A stretch of DNA of 64,000 nucleotides. It comes from Dehalococcoidia bacterium (GTDB lineage Bacteria > Chloroflexota > Dehalococcoidia > Bin125). Each line of letters starts with the position of its first letter. Positions within the stretch are counted from its first letter, which is position 1. A model generated the notes under the pieces. That model was not told where the DNA came from. It saw nothing but the letters and a program-made list of their open reading frames with translations, and did not search any database. Position numbers and translations under genes: made by a program. Shown one piece after another: positions 35,433 through 46,357 of the stretch. The stretch covers positions 434,001 through 498,000 of the forward strand of contig JAJDTU010000005.1 of NCBI GenBank assembly GCA_022826965.1, in the 5' to 3' direction.

Positions 35433-36617
35433 GTGCGTCACATTTTCACAATCTCCTTGATTTCAGCACTGATAGGCGCCGTATGCGGCGCAGTCGTGGT
35501 CGCGATTGTGGGAGGTGGTGATGGCCGTTCGCAGGAAGAGTTGGACGCCGCCATGCAAGCGGTGGTCGAGCAAGCCGTGGGCCAGGCCGTCGAACGAGCG
35601 ATGCAGGATTCCACAGATGAACTGGCATCTCGCATGGAGCGCTCGATGGCGGCGCAGGAGAACCGAATCGCGGAGGTGTATGAGCGGGTCGCCGCGTCGG
35701 TCGTGATCATCGACGCCGAAGGGCCTGAGCGGACCAACGAGGAAGGCGTAGTCGTCGTTCCGGCGGCGTTGGCGACCGGCTTTGTGCTGGACGACGCGGG
35801 TCACATCGTGACCGCGGCGCACGTTCTCGAAGACAAGACCAGCTTTGTCGTCATCTTCCCCAACGGTGACCGTCATTCGGCTCGCCCGCTCGGTGACGAT
35901 GTGCCGTTCTCCGACGTCGCCGTGCTGCGAATCGACGCGACTGAAGAGATTGAAGAGCTTGTCGTTCCGTCGTTTGGAAGCTCAAGCTCTGTTGCCGCCG
36001 GCGAGACCGTTCTGGCGATTGGGAATACGCTTCTGGGCCAGGAGATAGCGGTCACCCTGGGTATCGTGAGCAATCCCGACACCTCGTTCTTCAGGGAGCG
36101 CTATGAACAGGACAACCTGATCCAGACCGATGCGGCGCTCAATCACGGCAACTCCGGCGGAATCCTGGTGGACCTGAACGGTGACATCATTGGCATGACC
36201 GCAGTGATTGCTCGAACCACGCACGAAGGCGAGTTTGTGGACGGTGTGGGATTTGCCGTCCAGATAGATGCAGTCCTCGAGGTCGCACGCGCAATCGCGG
36301 AGCAGGGATTCTATCCCCGGCCCACATTCGGAGTCGTGGATGAGCGGCTGCTCACGCCGACCGCGGCGAAACAGCTCGACCTTGAGGTGAGCGAAGGATC
36401 GTTCCTGATTGAGCTGAAGCGCCGAGGCGCATTCGCGCGGGCGGGCATCCGCCCGGGCGATGTACTGCGTGAACTCAACGGCACACCAATCAACGCCGAG
36501 TCTCCATACCTGAACGTCCTGGCCACGCTGGAGCCCAATGTCCCGGTCATCGTTCACATTCACCGCGAGGGCGAGGAGTATCGGCTGAGCATCACACCCG
36601 ACCTGCGGGCACCGTGA
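35433..36617 (+). CDS. HtrA/DegP-like serine protease with PDZ domain
   Basis: 394 aa from GTG 35433. A membrane helix (residues about 5-27) anchors it, followed by a coiled-coil-like spacer (residues about 33-80). The trypsin-like domain has the triad His (VTAAHVLE), Asp (FSDVAVLRI) and Ser (NHGNSGG). A PDZ domain follows (RRGAFARAGIRPGDVLRELNG, about residues 325-380). This is the layout of periplasmic or surface quality-control proteases. The start has no clear ribosome-binding site. Its TGA overlaps the next GTG by 4 nt. Confidence 0.93.
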   Translation: MRHIFTISLISALIGAVCGAVVVAIVGGGDGRSQEELDAAMQAVVEQAVGQAVERAMQDSTDELASRMERSMAAQENRIAEVYERVAASVVIIDAEGPERTNEEGVVVVPAALATGFVLDDAGHIVTAAHVLEDKTSFVVIFPNGDRHSARPLGDDVPFSDVAVLRIDATEEIEELVVPSFGSSSSVAAGETVLAIGNTLLGQEIAVTLGIVSNPDTSFFRERYEQDNLIQTDAALNHGNSGGILVDLNGDIIGMTAVIARTTHEGEFVDGVGFAVQIDAVLEVARAIAEQGFYPRPTFGVVDERLLTPTAAKQLDLEVSEGSFLIELKRRGAFARAGIRPGDVLRELNGTPINAESPYLNVLATLEPNVPVIVHIHREGEEYRLSITPDLRAP

Positions 36618-38464
36618 CGACGCGCGACGGCGGCCAGTGGCAGCCGCGGCCGGTTCGACGTATCGGCGAGCCTCCCGCGCAGCCGCCTCGGCGGGGCCGC
36701 CGCGCAGCGCAGCCCGAACGCTCGGCGCCGTTCGAGCCGGATCCGGAGCAGCCGCCTGCTCCTGTTCCGACGCCTTCGAGGCGACTCGGGCCGCCCGGCC
36801 AACGCGGAGGCGGAGGCCGGGGCGTCCCGCCGACGGGCGGCCGCGGCCTCGGCGTCACGCTGATCTTGATCATCGCTGCGCTCCTCGCAGCGGTGATCAT
36901 TGTGCTCTTCTTTGAGCCGGGATTGATCGACACGGGCTTCAATTCGGATGAGACAACCGGAGCTGCGGCCGGCGACGACCTGGATGCGTCCCTGCCAGTG
37001 TTGTACGAGGCACGGCTGATGGACCCCGTCCCGCCGATCCCGGATGTGCTGGGCGCGGCTTCGCCGATCTATGAGTTTCGCTACCCGGAGGGCCGTCAAC
37101 CACCATTCGAGTTCGAGCTTCGCCTGACGACGCCAACACAGGATGCGAGAAATCTGGGCGCGTACACCTGGGATGGAGAGGACTGGATCCGGCTCGGCGA
37201 CGCGGTGCTGAGCAGCGATCGCGTCTCGGCGCGCATCACGCTGAGCCAGCCGCCAGACAACCTGGCAATTCTGCGACGCCTCCAATTCAGGGATGTCATC
37301 GCAGGACGATTGCCGCACGGCCAGGAGCCGCAATCCATCCTCGCCGGCTCCCTGACACTGGTCCATCCCGACGGCTGGCAACCGGGCGGCGACGGGTCCT
37401 TGATGGGCAGCGTGAGCTTTTCCGCGACTGCGGTGCCTCAGAACATCTGGCCGACCGTGTTCGCCAGCGCGGATCAGGCCGAGTTGGTCAACGACATCCT
37501 CGCCTCCGACGACTTGCGGCGGCAGCACATCGCGAACATTCAGCACGGGATCAATAGCGGGCGGTACGACGGTGTCGACATCCACTATCTCCACGTGTCT
37601 CCGGCACTGCGATCGCAGTTCACTTCCTTCATCAGTGAGCTCGCGGACCGGCTCCACCGAGACGATCGCGGCATTGCCGTGCACATTCCGATCAGCGCAG
37701 CCGGCGGCGTGGGCGAGGGCGCCTACGACCTCTCGCAACTGGGCGCTTCGGCCGATTTCATCGTGATTGAACCGCCGCTGGACCCGACTCTCTTTCAGGC
37801 TGCGATCGACGCTTCATTGCCGACGCTGATCGAGCGGATCGAATCGAACAAGCTGTTGCTTGCGCTGCGCTCGAATGCCGTGGTTCGAGATTCGACCGGC
37901 TTCCGAGAGATGACGCAGCGGGACGCGTTGGGCACCGCGTCCGAACTCAGCATCCGCGAACCGGGCCCCTACCGACCTGGATCGAGGGTGACGCTTCAGG
38001 GCACGTCCATCCTGCTCGACAATCTCGCCGGTGGGATTCGCTGGGACAACGTGAACCGGATCGTCACGTTCACGTATCCCGATCAAACGGGAGCGGCGGT
38101 CACAGTCTGGATCCACAACCGATTCAGCGCAGCGTTCCGGCTGGAGGTGGTCTCGCAGCACGGGCTGGGCGGCGTGTACATCAGCAATGCGGCTGCCGAC
38201 CCGGCCAACGCGAATCTCTGGCCGGCCGTGGCGGCATTCTTCGAGGCCGGCATTCCCGACCTTCGGCTGCCCAACGCGATCCTGTTCGACCCGATCTTCA
38301 GCGTGGAGGCGGGCGATCTCTCGGGCGCAAGCGGCAGCGGCTGGCAGTTCTGGGATCTGCCCACGACGCCAGGAGACTATCGGGCGCAGCTCGTCGTCTC
38401 GGACGGTGATGTCCGCGTGGGGCACGTGATCACCGTGCCGATTCGCGGTGAGGAGGCGGAGTGA
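36614..38464 (+). CDS. membrane-anchored protein with GH18-like domain lacking catalytic residues
   Basis: 616 aa from GTG 36614. A proline/arginine-rich cytoplasmic region (residues 1-78) precedes one membrane helix (about 79-101). The extracytoplasmic part (from about 105) includes a GH18-like segment near residues 316-326, DGVDIHYLHV. In active GH18 enzymes the motif is D-G-x-D-x-D-x-E; here the third Asp is His and the Glu is Leu. Catalysis is therefore unlikely; a peptidoglycan- or sugar-binding role is possible. Coupled to the HtrA-type gene upstream, suggesting an envelope function. Confidence 0.7.
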   Translation: MTTRDGGQWQPRPVRRIGEPPAQPPRRGRRAAQPERSAPFEPDPEQPPAPVPTPSRRLGPPGQRGGGGRGVPPTGGRGLGVTLILIIAALLAAVIIVLFFEPGLIDTGFNSDETTGAAAGDDLDASLPVLYEARLMDPVPPIPDVLGAASPIYEFRYPEGRQPPFEFELRLTTPTQDARNLGAYTWDGEDWIRLGDAVLSSDRVSARITLSQPPDNLAILRRLQFRDVIAGRLPHGQEPQSILAGSLTLVHPDGWQPGGDGSLMGSVSFSATAVPQNIWPTVFASADQAELVNDILASDDLRRQHIANIQHGINSGRYDGVDIHYLHVSPALRSQFTSFISELADRLHRDDRGIAVHIPISAAGGVGEGAYDLSQLGASADFIVIEPPLDPTLFQAAIDASLPTLIERIESNKLLLALRSNAVVRDSTGFREMTQRDALGTASELSIREPGPYRPGSRVTLQGTSILLDNLAGGIRWDNVNRIVTFTYPDQTGAAVTVWIHNRFSAAFRLEVVSQHGLGGVYISNAAADPANANLWPAVAAFFEAGIPDLRLPNAILFDPIFSVEAGDLSGASGSGWQFWDLPTTPGDYRAQLVVSDGDVRVGHVITVPIRGEEAE

Positions 38465-39045
38465 TGTCCAGGTCGCAGCCGCGAATCGTCGGAGGGGTGC
38501 TGGCCGGTCGGCGCTTGCGATCGCCGGCCAACGGCACGCGCCCGGCCACGGCGGTCGTTCGCTCGGCCATCTTCGACCGACCGGAGATACTGGAAGTGGT
38601 CGAGGGGGCGCGGGTCCTGGACCTCTACGCGGGGGCGGGCTACCTCGGTCTCGAGGCGCTGAGCCGGGGCGCCGAATCGGTCGACTTCGTCGAACGTAAC
38701 GGTCCAGCCTGCGCGGTGATTCGCCGCAATCTCCAGGAACTGGGACTGACCGGGCTGGCGCGCGTGCATCGCGTACCGGTGGAACGCTGCTTCTCGCGGA
38801 TTGCGCTCGATCCCGACCTGGTCTTCATCGACCCGCCGTATCGAGTCGACGCGAGGCCGGTGGTCGAAGCGCTGATGGAGCGGGCGAGCCTGCCGCCCGG
38901 CGCGATCGCCGTCTGGAGACGCTTGACCCGGGCCTCGGGCGGAGTTCCCGCGCCGCCCGAGCGGATCGGTGGGCTAGTGCGGATTGACCAACGGCGCTAT
39001 GGTGACGGCGCTGTCGACACGTATCGCGCGGAGGCCCAGTCATGA
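38464..39045 (+). CDS. rsmD: 16S rRNA (guanine(966)-N2)-methyltransferase
   Basis: 193 aa from ATG 38464; GTG 38461 is an alternative. Family marks are the RIVGGVLAGRRL start, the SAM-binding LDLYAGAGYLGLEALSRGA and the catalytic VFIDPPYR. It methylates G966 in helix 31 of 16S rRNA. It overlaps the previous stop and its own stop overlaps the coaD start (ATGA), the usual rsmD-coaD pairing. Confidence 0.93.
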   Translation: MSRSQPRIVGGVLAGRRLRSPANGTRPATAVVRSAIFDRPEILEVVEGARVLDLYAGAGYLGLEALSRGAESVDFVERNGPACAVIRRNLQELGLTGLARVHRVPVERCFSRIALDPDLVFIDPPYRVDARPVVEALMERASLPPGAIAVWRRLTRASGGVPAPPERIGGLVRIDQRRYGDGAVDTYRAEAQS

Positions 39046-39524
39046 CGATCGCGCTCTATCCCGGCGGATTCGACCCAATCACCAACGGTCATCTGGACAT
39101 TGTGCAGCGTGCTGCGGGGATGTTCGACGAGGTGGTGATGGCGATCTACCCGCGCTCGAGCGAGACATTCGACGTGGACGAGCGTCTGGCGATGATCGCG
39201 GGCGCGACGAAGCACTGTCACAATGTCCGTGCGGCCAAGTTCACCGGCCTGGTCGTGAACTTCGCTGATGAAGTGGGAGCCAGCGTACTCGTCCGCGGTA
39301 TCCGCGCGGTGACGGGATTTGAGGCTGAGTTCGATATGGCGCTGATGAACAAGAAGATGGCGCCACACATCGAATCGGTCTTTCTGATGGCGGGCCACGA
39401 GCACCTGTTCATCTCGGCGAGTCGGATTCGAGAACTGGCTTCGCTGCGCCAGGCGGTCGATGATCTGGTGCCGCCCAACGTCAATGAGGCGCTGATCAAG
39501 CGCTATGGACCGCCTCGGACCTGA
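39042..39524 (+). CDS. coaD: pantetheine-phosphate adenylyltransferase
   Basis: 160 aa. Penultimate step of coenzyme A synthesis. The nucleotidyltransferase signature is YPGGFDPITNGHLDIV (TxGH type), with the RGIRAVTGFEAEFDMALMN and ISASRIRELA motifs in place. Normal length. Coupled to rsmD by a 4-nt overlap. Confidence 0.96.
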   Translation: MTIALYPGGFDPITNGHLDIVQRAAGMFDEVVMAIYPRSSETFDVDERLAMIAGATKHCHNVRAAKFTGLVVNFADEVGASVLVRGIRAVTGFEAEFDMALMNKKMAPHIESVFLMAGHEHLFISASRIRELASLRQAVDDLVPPNVNEALIKRYGPPRT

Positions 39525-39609
39525 ATCTGCTCTCCGATCCGCGTGCCACGCCCTGCGATAGAGTCAACAACAGGGTTGACCGGGACGGGTTGCCAGGCAG
39601 GAGTTCATC

Positions 39610-40194
39610 ATCGACCTGCTTGAACTGATTGACCAGATCGAGGCCGCTGTCCTCGACGGCCGACGCAGTCGCTTCGGTTCCGGCTGGACTGTTGATCGCG
39701 AACAACTGCTCGACCTGATCGATCGCCTGCGCATGGCTGCGCCTGCGTCGGCTGATCAAGCGCAGCGGCTGCTCGAGGAACGTGAACGACTGCTGCAGAA
39801 CACGCAGGAAGAGGCGGCAATTCTCGCGCAACAGGCTCGACAGGATGCGGAACAGCAGATCTCCGTCCACGAGTTGGTGCAGGCTGCGGAGACGCGAGCC
39901 CAGAGCATCGTCGACCAGGCCTACCAGTCGGCAACGGAGGCGACCACCCGAGCCAACCAGGAAGCGGCGGCGATTCGCGGTCAAGCGACGACCGAGGCGG
40001 TCTCGCAGGCCCTCGAGGCGGACCGGTATTCGCTGGAGATGCTGCGTCGCCTCAGTGACCAGATCCGCACGATGCAGACATCGGTCTCGACTGCGGTGGA
40101 CCAGCTTGAGGTGAAGGTTCAGCAGAGCGAGCAGTCGCAAGCCGCCGACCAGCGCGACGAGGCCGCCCGCCGCGCACTTACGAGCGAGCTTTAG
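39610..40194 (+). CDS. coiled-coil V-type ATPase subunit H/DivIVA-like protein with apparent ATC start
   Basis: 194 aa if it begins at ATC 39610, which lies 7 nt after the GCAGGAG site. The N-terminal segment (IIDLLELIDQIEAAVLDGRR, then VDREQLLDLIDRLR) resembles the conserved start of small coiled-coil proteins commonly encoded next to coaD. No ATG, GTG or TTG exists in frame between the TGA at 39577 and ATG 39733. From about residue 50 the protein is a long Gln/Ala-rich coiled coil. A start at 39733 (153 aa) would drop the conserved head. Its function is not known; relatives are annotated as ATPase-like or DivIVA-related. Confidence 0.62.
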   Translation: MDLLELIDQIEAAVLDGRRSRFGSGWTVDREQLLDLIDRLRMAAPASADQAQRLLEERERLLQNTQEEAAILAQQARQDAEQQISVHELVQAAETRAQSIVDQAYQSATEATTRANQEAAAIRGQATTEAVSQALEADRYSLEMLRRLSDQIRTMQTSVSTAVDQLEVKVQQSEQSQAADQRDEAARRALTSEL

Positions 40195-40231
40195 CAACGC
40201 CCCCAACCGCGATCACGCGAAGCAGCGAATT

Positions 40232-40259
40232 TGCCATTCCAGCGGAGGCTGGAATGGCA
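40232..40259. terminator. bidirectional hairpin terminator
   Basis: A perfect 12-bp stem (TGCCATTCCAGC / GCTGGAATGGCA) with a 4-nt loop lies in the 88-nt gap between two convergent genes. A TTTG run precedes it and GCAA follows, fitting termination in both directions. Confidence 0.75.
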
Positions 40260-40282
40260 GCAATGATGCTGCCGCCGCGTGC

Positions 40283-41338
40283 CTAGTCGGCGACGGCTGC
40301 GGCGGCGAGTTGCGGCTGCGGCGCCAGCGGATGACCGACGGCTTCGCCCACGCGCTCAAGCGAGCGCATCAGCGTGTCGAAGTTCTCGAACGTCAGCGAC
40401 TGCGGACCGTCAGACATGGCGTGGTCCGGGTTCGGGTGCACCTCGACCATCAGGCCGTCTGCCCCGACAGCCATTGAGGCACGGGCCATCGGCTCGACGA
40501 GGTACCAGTGGCCGGTGCCGTGTGCCGGATCGCTGACGACCGGCAGGTGACTGAGCCGCTTGACGACCGGCACCGCCGCGAGGTCGAGCGTGTTGCGCGT
40601 GGCGGTCTCGAAGGTGCGGATACCGCGCTCGCAGAGGATCACGTCGCGGTTGCCCTTGGCCATGATGTACTCGGCTGCGAGCAGCCACTCGTCGATGGTG
40701 GCTGAGAGTCCGCGTTTGAGCATCACCGGCTTGCGAGCCAGGCCGACCTCGTCGAGCAGCATGAAGTTCTGCATGTTGCGCGTGCCGATCTGGAGGATGT
40801 CGGCGTAGCGTGCGACGAGTTCGACGTCGCGCGCATCCATGACCTCAGTAATGACCGGCAGACCGGTTTCCTCTCGGGCGGTCGCCAAGTGTTGGAGGCC
40901 CTCTTCACCGAGCCCGCGGAAGGCGTAGGGCGATGTGCGCGGCTTGAACGCACCGCCGCGCAGGATCTGCGCGCCCGAGGCAGCGACGGCCCTGGCGGTG
41001 CCGACCATGTGGTCTTCGCTCTCGATCGAGCAGGGACCGGCCATCACGACCATCGTCCCGTCGCCGATCCTGACACCGCCCACGTCTATGACGGTGTCTT
41101 CCTTCTGGAACTCTCGCCCGGTCAGCTTGTACGGGCGGGAGATCGCGATCACCTCATCGACGCCACTCATCCGTGACATCTGGGTGCGGATGTCGGGGTC
41201 GCCGATCACACCCACCGCGCCGATCACGACGCGCTCCTTGCCGGGCGACAGGTGGCCTTCGAGATCGAACTCCTTGAGTCGTGCGAGCACGCCCCGAACC
41301 TGTTCGTCGGTCGCGCCCATTCTCATGACAATCAGCAT
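40283..41338 (-). CDS. aroF: 3-deoxy-7-phosphoheptulonate synthase (DAHP synthase)
   Basis: 351 aa. First committed step of the shikimate pathway (PEP plus erythrose 4-phosphate). It is the type Ibeta form with an N-terminal ferredoxin-like regulatory domain (residues 1-68, [18 protein letters not shown]), followed by the barrel with [33 protein letters not shown] and DPAHGTGHW. The C-terminus ends VEVHPNP...ALSD-like signature as MSDGPQSL. Last gene of the minus-strand aromatic block. Confidence 0.95.
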   Translation of the reverse strand: MLIVMRMGATDEQVRGVLARLKEFDLEGHLSPGKERVVIGAVGVIGDPDIRTQMSRMSGVDEVIAISRPYKLTGREFQKEDTVIDVGGVRIGDGTMVVMAGPCSIESEDHMVGTARAVAASGAQILRGGAFKPRTSPYAFRGLGEEGLQHLATAREETGLPVITEVMDARDVELVARYADILQIGTRNMQNFMLLDEVGLARKPVMLKRGLSATIDEWLLAAEYIMAKGNRDVILCERGIRTFETATRNTLDLAAVPVVKRLSHLPVVSDPAHGTGHWYLVEPMARASMAVGADGLMVEVHPNPDHAMSDGPQSLTFENFDTLMRSLERVGEAVGHPLAPQPQLAAAAVAD

Positions 41339-41354
41339 GTCGTTACCTTCTCGC

Positions 41355-41816
41355 TCACTCGCTGTACGGCTCGGGTTCCCTAAATCTTCTCAGGAGATCC
41401 CCGACCGAACGTGATGATTCTGTGTTAACGGTTAAGTCGGTTCGTAACACCCGCGCTCCGCGCAGATACACGTGCTGGATCTGGCTCTGCCTGAGCGGCG
41501 TGTTGACGTGCAACAGAATCCGCAAACAGGAGGGCAACGCTCCAGGCACCTGCATCTCATGCCCGCACATCAGGGCGGCGTGACTCCACTTGAACGTGAG
41601 GCGCGCCGCAACGGCCGGGAATTCGGCATTGAGGTCCGGCGTGGTCGTGAACCAGACGGAAGCCACTTCGCTCGAATCGATGTCGTTCTGCACGATCATT
41701 TCGGCCAGCAGCTCTTCGGTTGCCTCGATGATGTCTCCGCGCGTGTTGGCGTCGACCGTGGTCGCGCCGCGGATGCCGCGTAGTCGCCAGACAGGCTCGG
41801 AATCGCGTGTGGCCAT
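41355..41816 (-). CDS. aroH: chorismate mutase, AroH type
   Basis: 153 aa. Converts chorismate to prephenate, entering the Phe/Tyr branch. The AroH signature [17 protein letters not shown] is at the N-terminus, with DLNAEFPA and [12 protein letters not shown] in the middle and the RILLHVN motif; [10 protein letters not shown] closes the core. This is the trimeric, pseudo-alpha/beta-barrel monofunctional class seen in Bacillus. It lies 16 nt upstream of aroF and 175 nt downstream of the trpA stop, so it may have its own promoter. Confidence 0.93.
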   Translation of the reverse strand: MATRDSEPVWRLRGIRGATTVDANTRGDIIEATEELLAEMIVQNDIDSSEVASVWFTTTPDLNAEFPAVAARLTFKWSHAALMCGHEMQVPGALPSCLRILLHVNTPLRQSQIQHVYLRGARVLRTDLTVNTESSRSVGDLLRRFREPEPYSE

Positions 41817-41991
41817 ATTCAGGGGCTCAGGAGTTCCAGACGTACGGGTACAGGGCTGTGGGTGCTACGGCGGTGCGATCAGCGGTTCGACGAATCTCGT
41901 CGGCACGCGATCTAGCGACCGGCCTCAAAGATGCCGGCCGCGGAGATATAGACGCAGTTATCGAACATTGGAACCGTCCCGGTTCGGTTGC

Positions 41992-42867
41992 TCATCTGCT
42001 TGTCTCTTCACTCCGGCGGCCGGTGACCACCTCAAGATATCGCTCGACGGCCTGAGCGCGGCCGTCAACCGGCGCCGATGCGATCGTCGTCGTCAGCGCT
42101 GAACCGATGATAGCAGCGGGCACCAGTTTTCCGACCTCGACGACGTGTTCGCGGCGGCCGATGCCGAATCCGACTGCCAACGGCGTGTCAGTCAGAGCCC
42201 GTACGCGACCGACGAACGCCTTGAAATCGGCGGCTACCTGATCTCGGGCGCCGGTCACGCCAGTCAGAGAGACGAGATAGATGAAGCCCGACGCGCGCTC
42301 GGCCACGGCCGCGATTCGCTCGTTGGTGGAGGTGGGTGCGAGCAGGTAGACCATGGAGATGCCGTGTGCCGCGAACACTTCGCGGGCCGCATCCGACTCA
42401 TCCACGGGCAGGTCGACGATGATCACGCCGTCGACGCCTGCTTCCGCTGCTCGCTGGGCCAACGGTTGCATGGGATCGCCGATGGCCTCGCCCGGGTCGA
42501 GGGTGCCGTCGCTGCTGGCGGATCCATAGGAGAGGAACGGGTTGAGGTAGCCCATCAGCGTGACGGGGATGTCCGGCGCTGTCTGGCGTGCGGTGCGGCA
42601 GGCATCGAGCGCCGTCTCGACCGTCGCGCCGGCGGCCAGGGCGACCGTGTACGCATCTTGATGCACCGGACCGTCGGCCAGCGGGTCGGAGAAGGGCACT
42701 CCGATCTCGAATCCCGCCGCGCCTCCGCGAATGGCGGCGCGGACCAGGTCGGGGGTCTCCTCGGCCGTGGGGAACCCGGCCACGATGAACGGGAACAGCA
42801 GAGGTCCGTCGCCGCGCGCCGCCGAAGCAGCGAAGGCGTCGCGGTAACGCTTGCCAAGGTCCGCCAT
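41992..42867 (-). CDS. trpA: tryptophan synthase alpha subunit
   Basis: 291 aa. Cleaves indole-3-glycerol phosphate to indole, passed to TrpB. Catalytic Glu and Asp are in GFEIGVPFSDPLADGP. The MGYLNPFL strand and the C-terminal VGFGIGRREHV phosphate-binding loop are intact. ATG 42867 is preceded by GAGGAG. It is separated from trpB by two CPBP-family genes, an unusual interruption of the trpBA pair. Confidence 0.95.
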   Translation of the reverse strand: MADLGKRYRDAFAASAARGDGPLLFPFIVAGFPTAEETPDLVRAAIRGGAAGFEIGVPFSDPLADGPVHQDAYTVALAAGATVETALDACRTARQTAPDIPVTLMGYLNPFLSYGSASSDGTLDPGEAIGDPMQPLAQRAAEAGVDGVIIVDLPVDESDAAREVFAAHGISMVYLLAPTSTNERIAAVAERASGFIYLVSLTGVTGARDQVAADFKAFVGRVRALTDTPLAVGFGIGRREHVVEVGKLVPAAIIGSALTTTIASAPVDGRAQAVERYLEVVTGRRSEETSR

Positions 42868-42877
42868 CCGTGTCTCC

Positions 42878-43627
42878 TCAACCGAGTTGCTGTACCAGCG
42901 TCGCGGAGAATCCGATTACGTTGAAGCCAACGTGCGCCATAGACGCCGCTGTCAGCGATTCGGTGCGCAGGTAGACGATCCCGAGTATCACCCCGGCGAT
43001 CGCAAACGGGATCAGGCTGCCAAGATCGGCGTGCAAGGCGGAGAACACCGCCGCCGAGATGATGAACGCCGGGATGATGCCCCAGTGAGGCCGCAGGCCG
43101 CCCAGTACGAATCCGCGAGAGAACGCCTCCTCGTAGATCGGCGCGCAGACGATCACCAGTATTCCAAGCGCGATCATCACCGACGTATGGACAAACAGCC
43201 GATCGTCATCGATGGTCGATTCGGGTTGGAGCGAGTCTGAGCCGGCCGCATCGATCAGCGCGGTGTAGGCAAAGAGGACCGCGTAGATCAGCAGCAGTCC
43301 GCCGATCGCCCAAGCGACGTCTGAGCCTGTCGGACGCCGCCAGGAGATGATCTGTGCCGTCCGCCGTCGGCGCATGATGACTCTGGGCAGGATCAGCCAG
43401 CCGATCAGGCCGGCCGCGCCCTGACCGATGACGAATGCGAGCAATCCGGCCTCGCTGGTCGCCTCGTCGGCGTTGTCGATGGCACTGACGACCATGCCAG
43501 TGATGACGATCACCAGCAGCCAGACGAGGGTGCACAGAAGGCCCCAGCCAACCAGTTTGAAGCCCTCGATGCCTCGATCGGGCGGCTGCTCGGCCTGTTC
43601 GTCTTCGGCGCTGGAACGCTCGATCAT
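42878..43627 (-). CDS. CPBP family intramembrane metalloprotease (copy 1)
   Basis: 249 aa from ATG 43627; longer frames reach into the neighbouring CPBP gene and are rejected. About eight membrane helices. The Rce1-like active-site motifs are EEAFSRGFVLGGL (EExxxR) and FSALHADLG (FxxxH), with a third His/Asn pattern in ASMAHVGFNVIG. Members process membrane proteins or act in bacteriocin maturation and immunity. It overlaps the next CPBP gene by 4 nt and sits 10 nt before trpA. Confidence 0.85.
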   Translation of the reverse strand: MIERSSAEDEQAEQPPDRGIEGFKLVGWGLLCTLVWLLVIVITGMVVSAIDNADEATSEAGLLAFVIGQGAAGLIGWLILPRVIMRRRRTAQIISWRRPTGSDVAWAIGGLLLIYAVLFAYTALIDAAGSDSLQPESTIDDDRLFVHTSVMIALGILVIVCAPIYEEAFSRGFVLGGLRPHWGIIPAFIISAAVFSALHADLGSLIPFAIAGVILGIVYLRTESLTAASMAHVGFNVIGFSATLVQQLG

Positions 43628-44495
43628 CCGACGCCGTACTCCACGATCAGCATCGCAGTGGCTCCGAGATTCCAGCAGGCATGCGCCAGAGCGGGAGCGG
43701 TCAGGTGCTTCGTGCGAAGGTACAGCGCACCGAGGACCAGTCCGAACACGGCGAACGGGATGATGACCCGGAGATTGAGGTGCACGGCCGAGAACAGGGC
43801 GGCACTGAGCAACAGCGAGGGGATCAGCCACCAGACGCGATTCAGGCCGCCGAGCATGAAGCCGCGGAAGAATGTCTCTTCAACGATTGGCGCAACGATG
43901 ACCGCGCTGGCCGCGAAGATCGCTGCGTGCCACCAGGAGACGAATGCGACGACGTTTGTGTCGTCGGGCAGTGGGACGGGGAGAGCCCAATCCCAACCGG
44001 TCCAGGGAACGATCTCCCAGTAGACAAGCCAGCATCCGACCATGACGGCCAGTCCGGCGCAGACCCAGTTGACATCCTGCCGCGTCGGCCGGCGCCAGGC
44101 GACAAGCGCACTGGATTGATGCCGCTTGAGGATCCAACGCGGGATCACGACCCAGCAGACGACGATGACCAGGGTGATGCCGGCCAGTATGACCACGAAC
44201 CACCACTCCCAGCCGAGGTGTTCGTCGAGTGAGGTTCGGCGCAGGAGGACGGCCCAGCCCGCGACGAGCGCGAACGTGAGGACGGTGAGGAAGAGGACCC
44301 GCGTTGGCATCCGGACCCGACCGAGGGTTCGCGCCGGAGTTAGCTGGGCGGAATCGGGTTCGGGCAGCTCCAACCAGGCGCCAGGCACGTACGAGACTGA
44401 GGCCGCAATCGACTGGGGCGCGGGTTGGGCGACCAGCTTGATCGTCGACTGTTGTTCAGCAGGTCGCGCCATGAGGTCCAGCGCGTCCTGCGCCA

Positions 44496-44496
<1 letters not shown>
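43624..44496 (-). CDS. CPBP family intramembrane metalloprotease (copy 2)
   Basis: 290 aa. A long N-terminal cytosolic tail (residues 1-60) precedes the membrane part. Active-site motifs are EETFFRGFMLGGL and FSAVHLNLR with a late AHACWNLGA. The two copies share the HxS-...-WRRPT-QDV- and FMLGGL/FVLGGL segments, so they are tandem paralogues. Its start shares a base with the trpB stop (1-nt overlap), placing both inside the trp operon. No substrate is evident. Confidence 0.85.
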
Positions 44497-45673
<1,177 letters not shown>

Positions 45674-45677
<4 letters not shown>

Positions 45678-46357
45678 GACACACTCCCGCCCTTGGCCGC
45701 GGCGATGAACGCGCGGATTTTCTCGCGATCCTTGGTTCCATCGGTTTCGAGGCCGGAGGACGCATCAACGGCCCAGGGTTGGACGGCGCGAACTGCATCC
45801 GCGACGTTGTCGGGGTTGAGGCCGCCGGCGAGAACCAACGGACGGTTCGATGCCACCTCGGCTGCGATCGACCAGTCGATGCGCTGTCCCATCCCGCCGC
45901 CCTGGGTTGATCTGGCATCGAGCATCGTGATCGTATTCGGGGCTCGATCGATCTCGCGCAGCACGGAATCGGCGTCCATGCCATCGGCGACGTGAATGAC
46001 GCGCACGACCGGGCGGCGTATTCGCCCTGCCAGAGCCGGATGCTCTCCGCCGCTGAGTTGAATCAGATCGAGATCGACCTGATCCAGGACCCGCTCGATC
46101 TCTTCGACCGACTGTCTCGCGAACACGCCAACGAGCAGCGGCTGATTGGCTGCGCGGCGCTCTCGCTCGACAGCTTCGGTTGTCGACTCAACGATCTCAA
46201 CCCGAGGCCCGAGCTCGTGACGGACTGCGCGCGCGACCTTGAGGTCGATGCGTCTCGGCGCATCGGCGAAGATCATTCCGATTTCATCCGCTCCTGCTTC
46301 GCGCGCCCAGACGGCGTGCTCGACGGCTCGCACCGAACAGATTTTGACGAAGGTCAT
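45674..46357 (-). CDS. trpF: phosphoribosylanthranilate isomerase
   Basis: 227 aa from ATG 46357, overlapping trpC by 4 nt; a longer start at 46441 lies inside trpC. The barrel begins [27 protein letters not shown], with VGVFARQ and the later [10 protein letters not shown] and VDASSGLE phosphate loops. The first motif has Cys (KICSVR) where the family's catalytic cysteine sits. Isomerises PRA to CdRP. Confidence 0.94.

Noticed and set aside
41807-42055. 82-codon plus-strand frame in the trpA/aroH gap
   Set aside because: Overlaps the 3' end of trpA and 5' end of aroH on the other strand, weak start, no recognised family.
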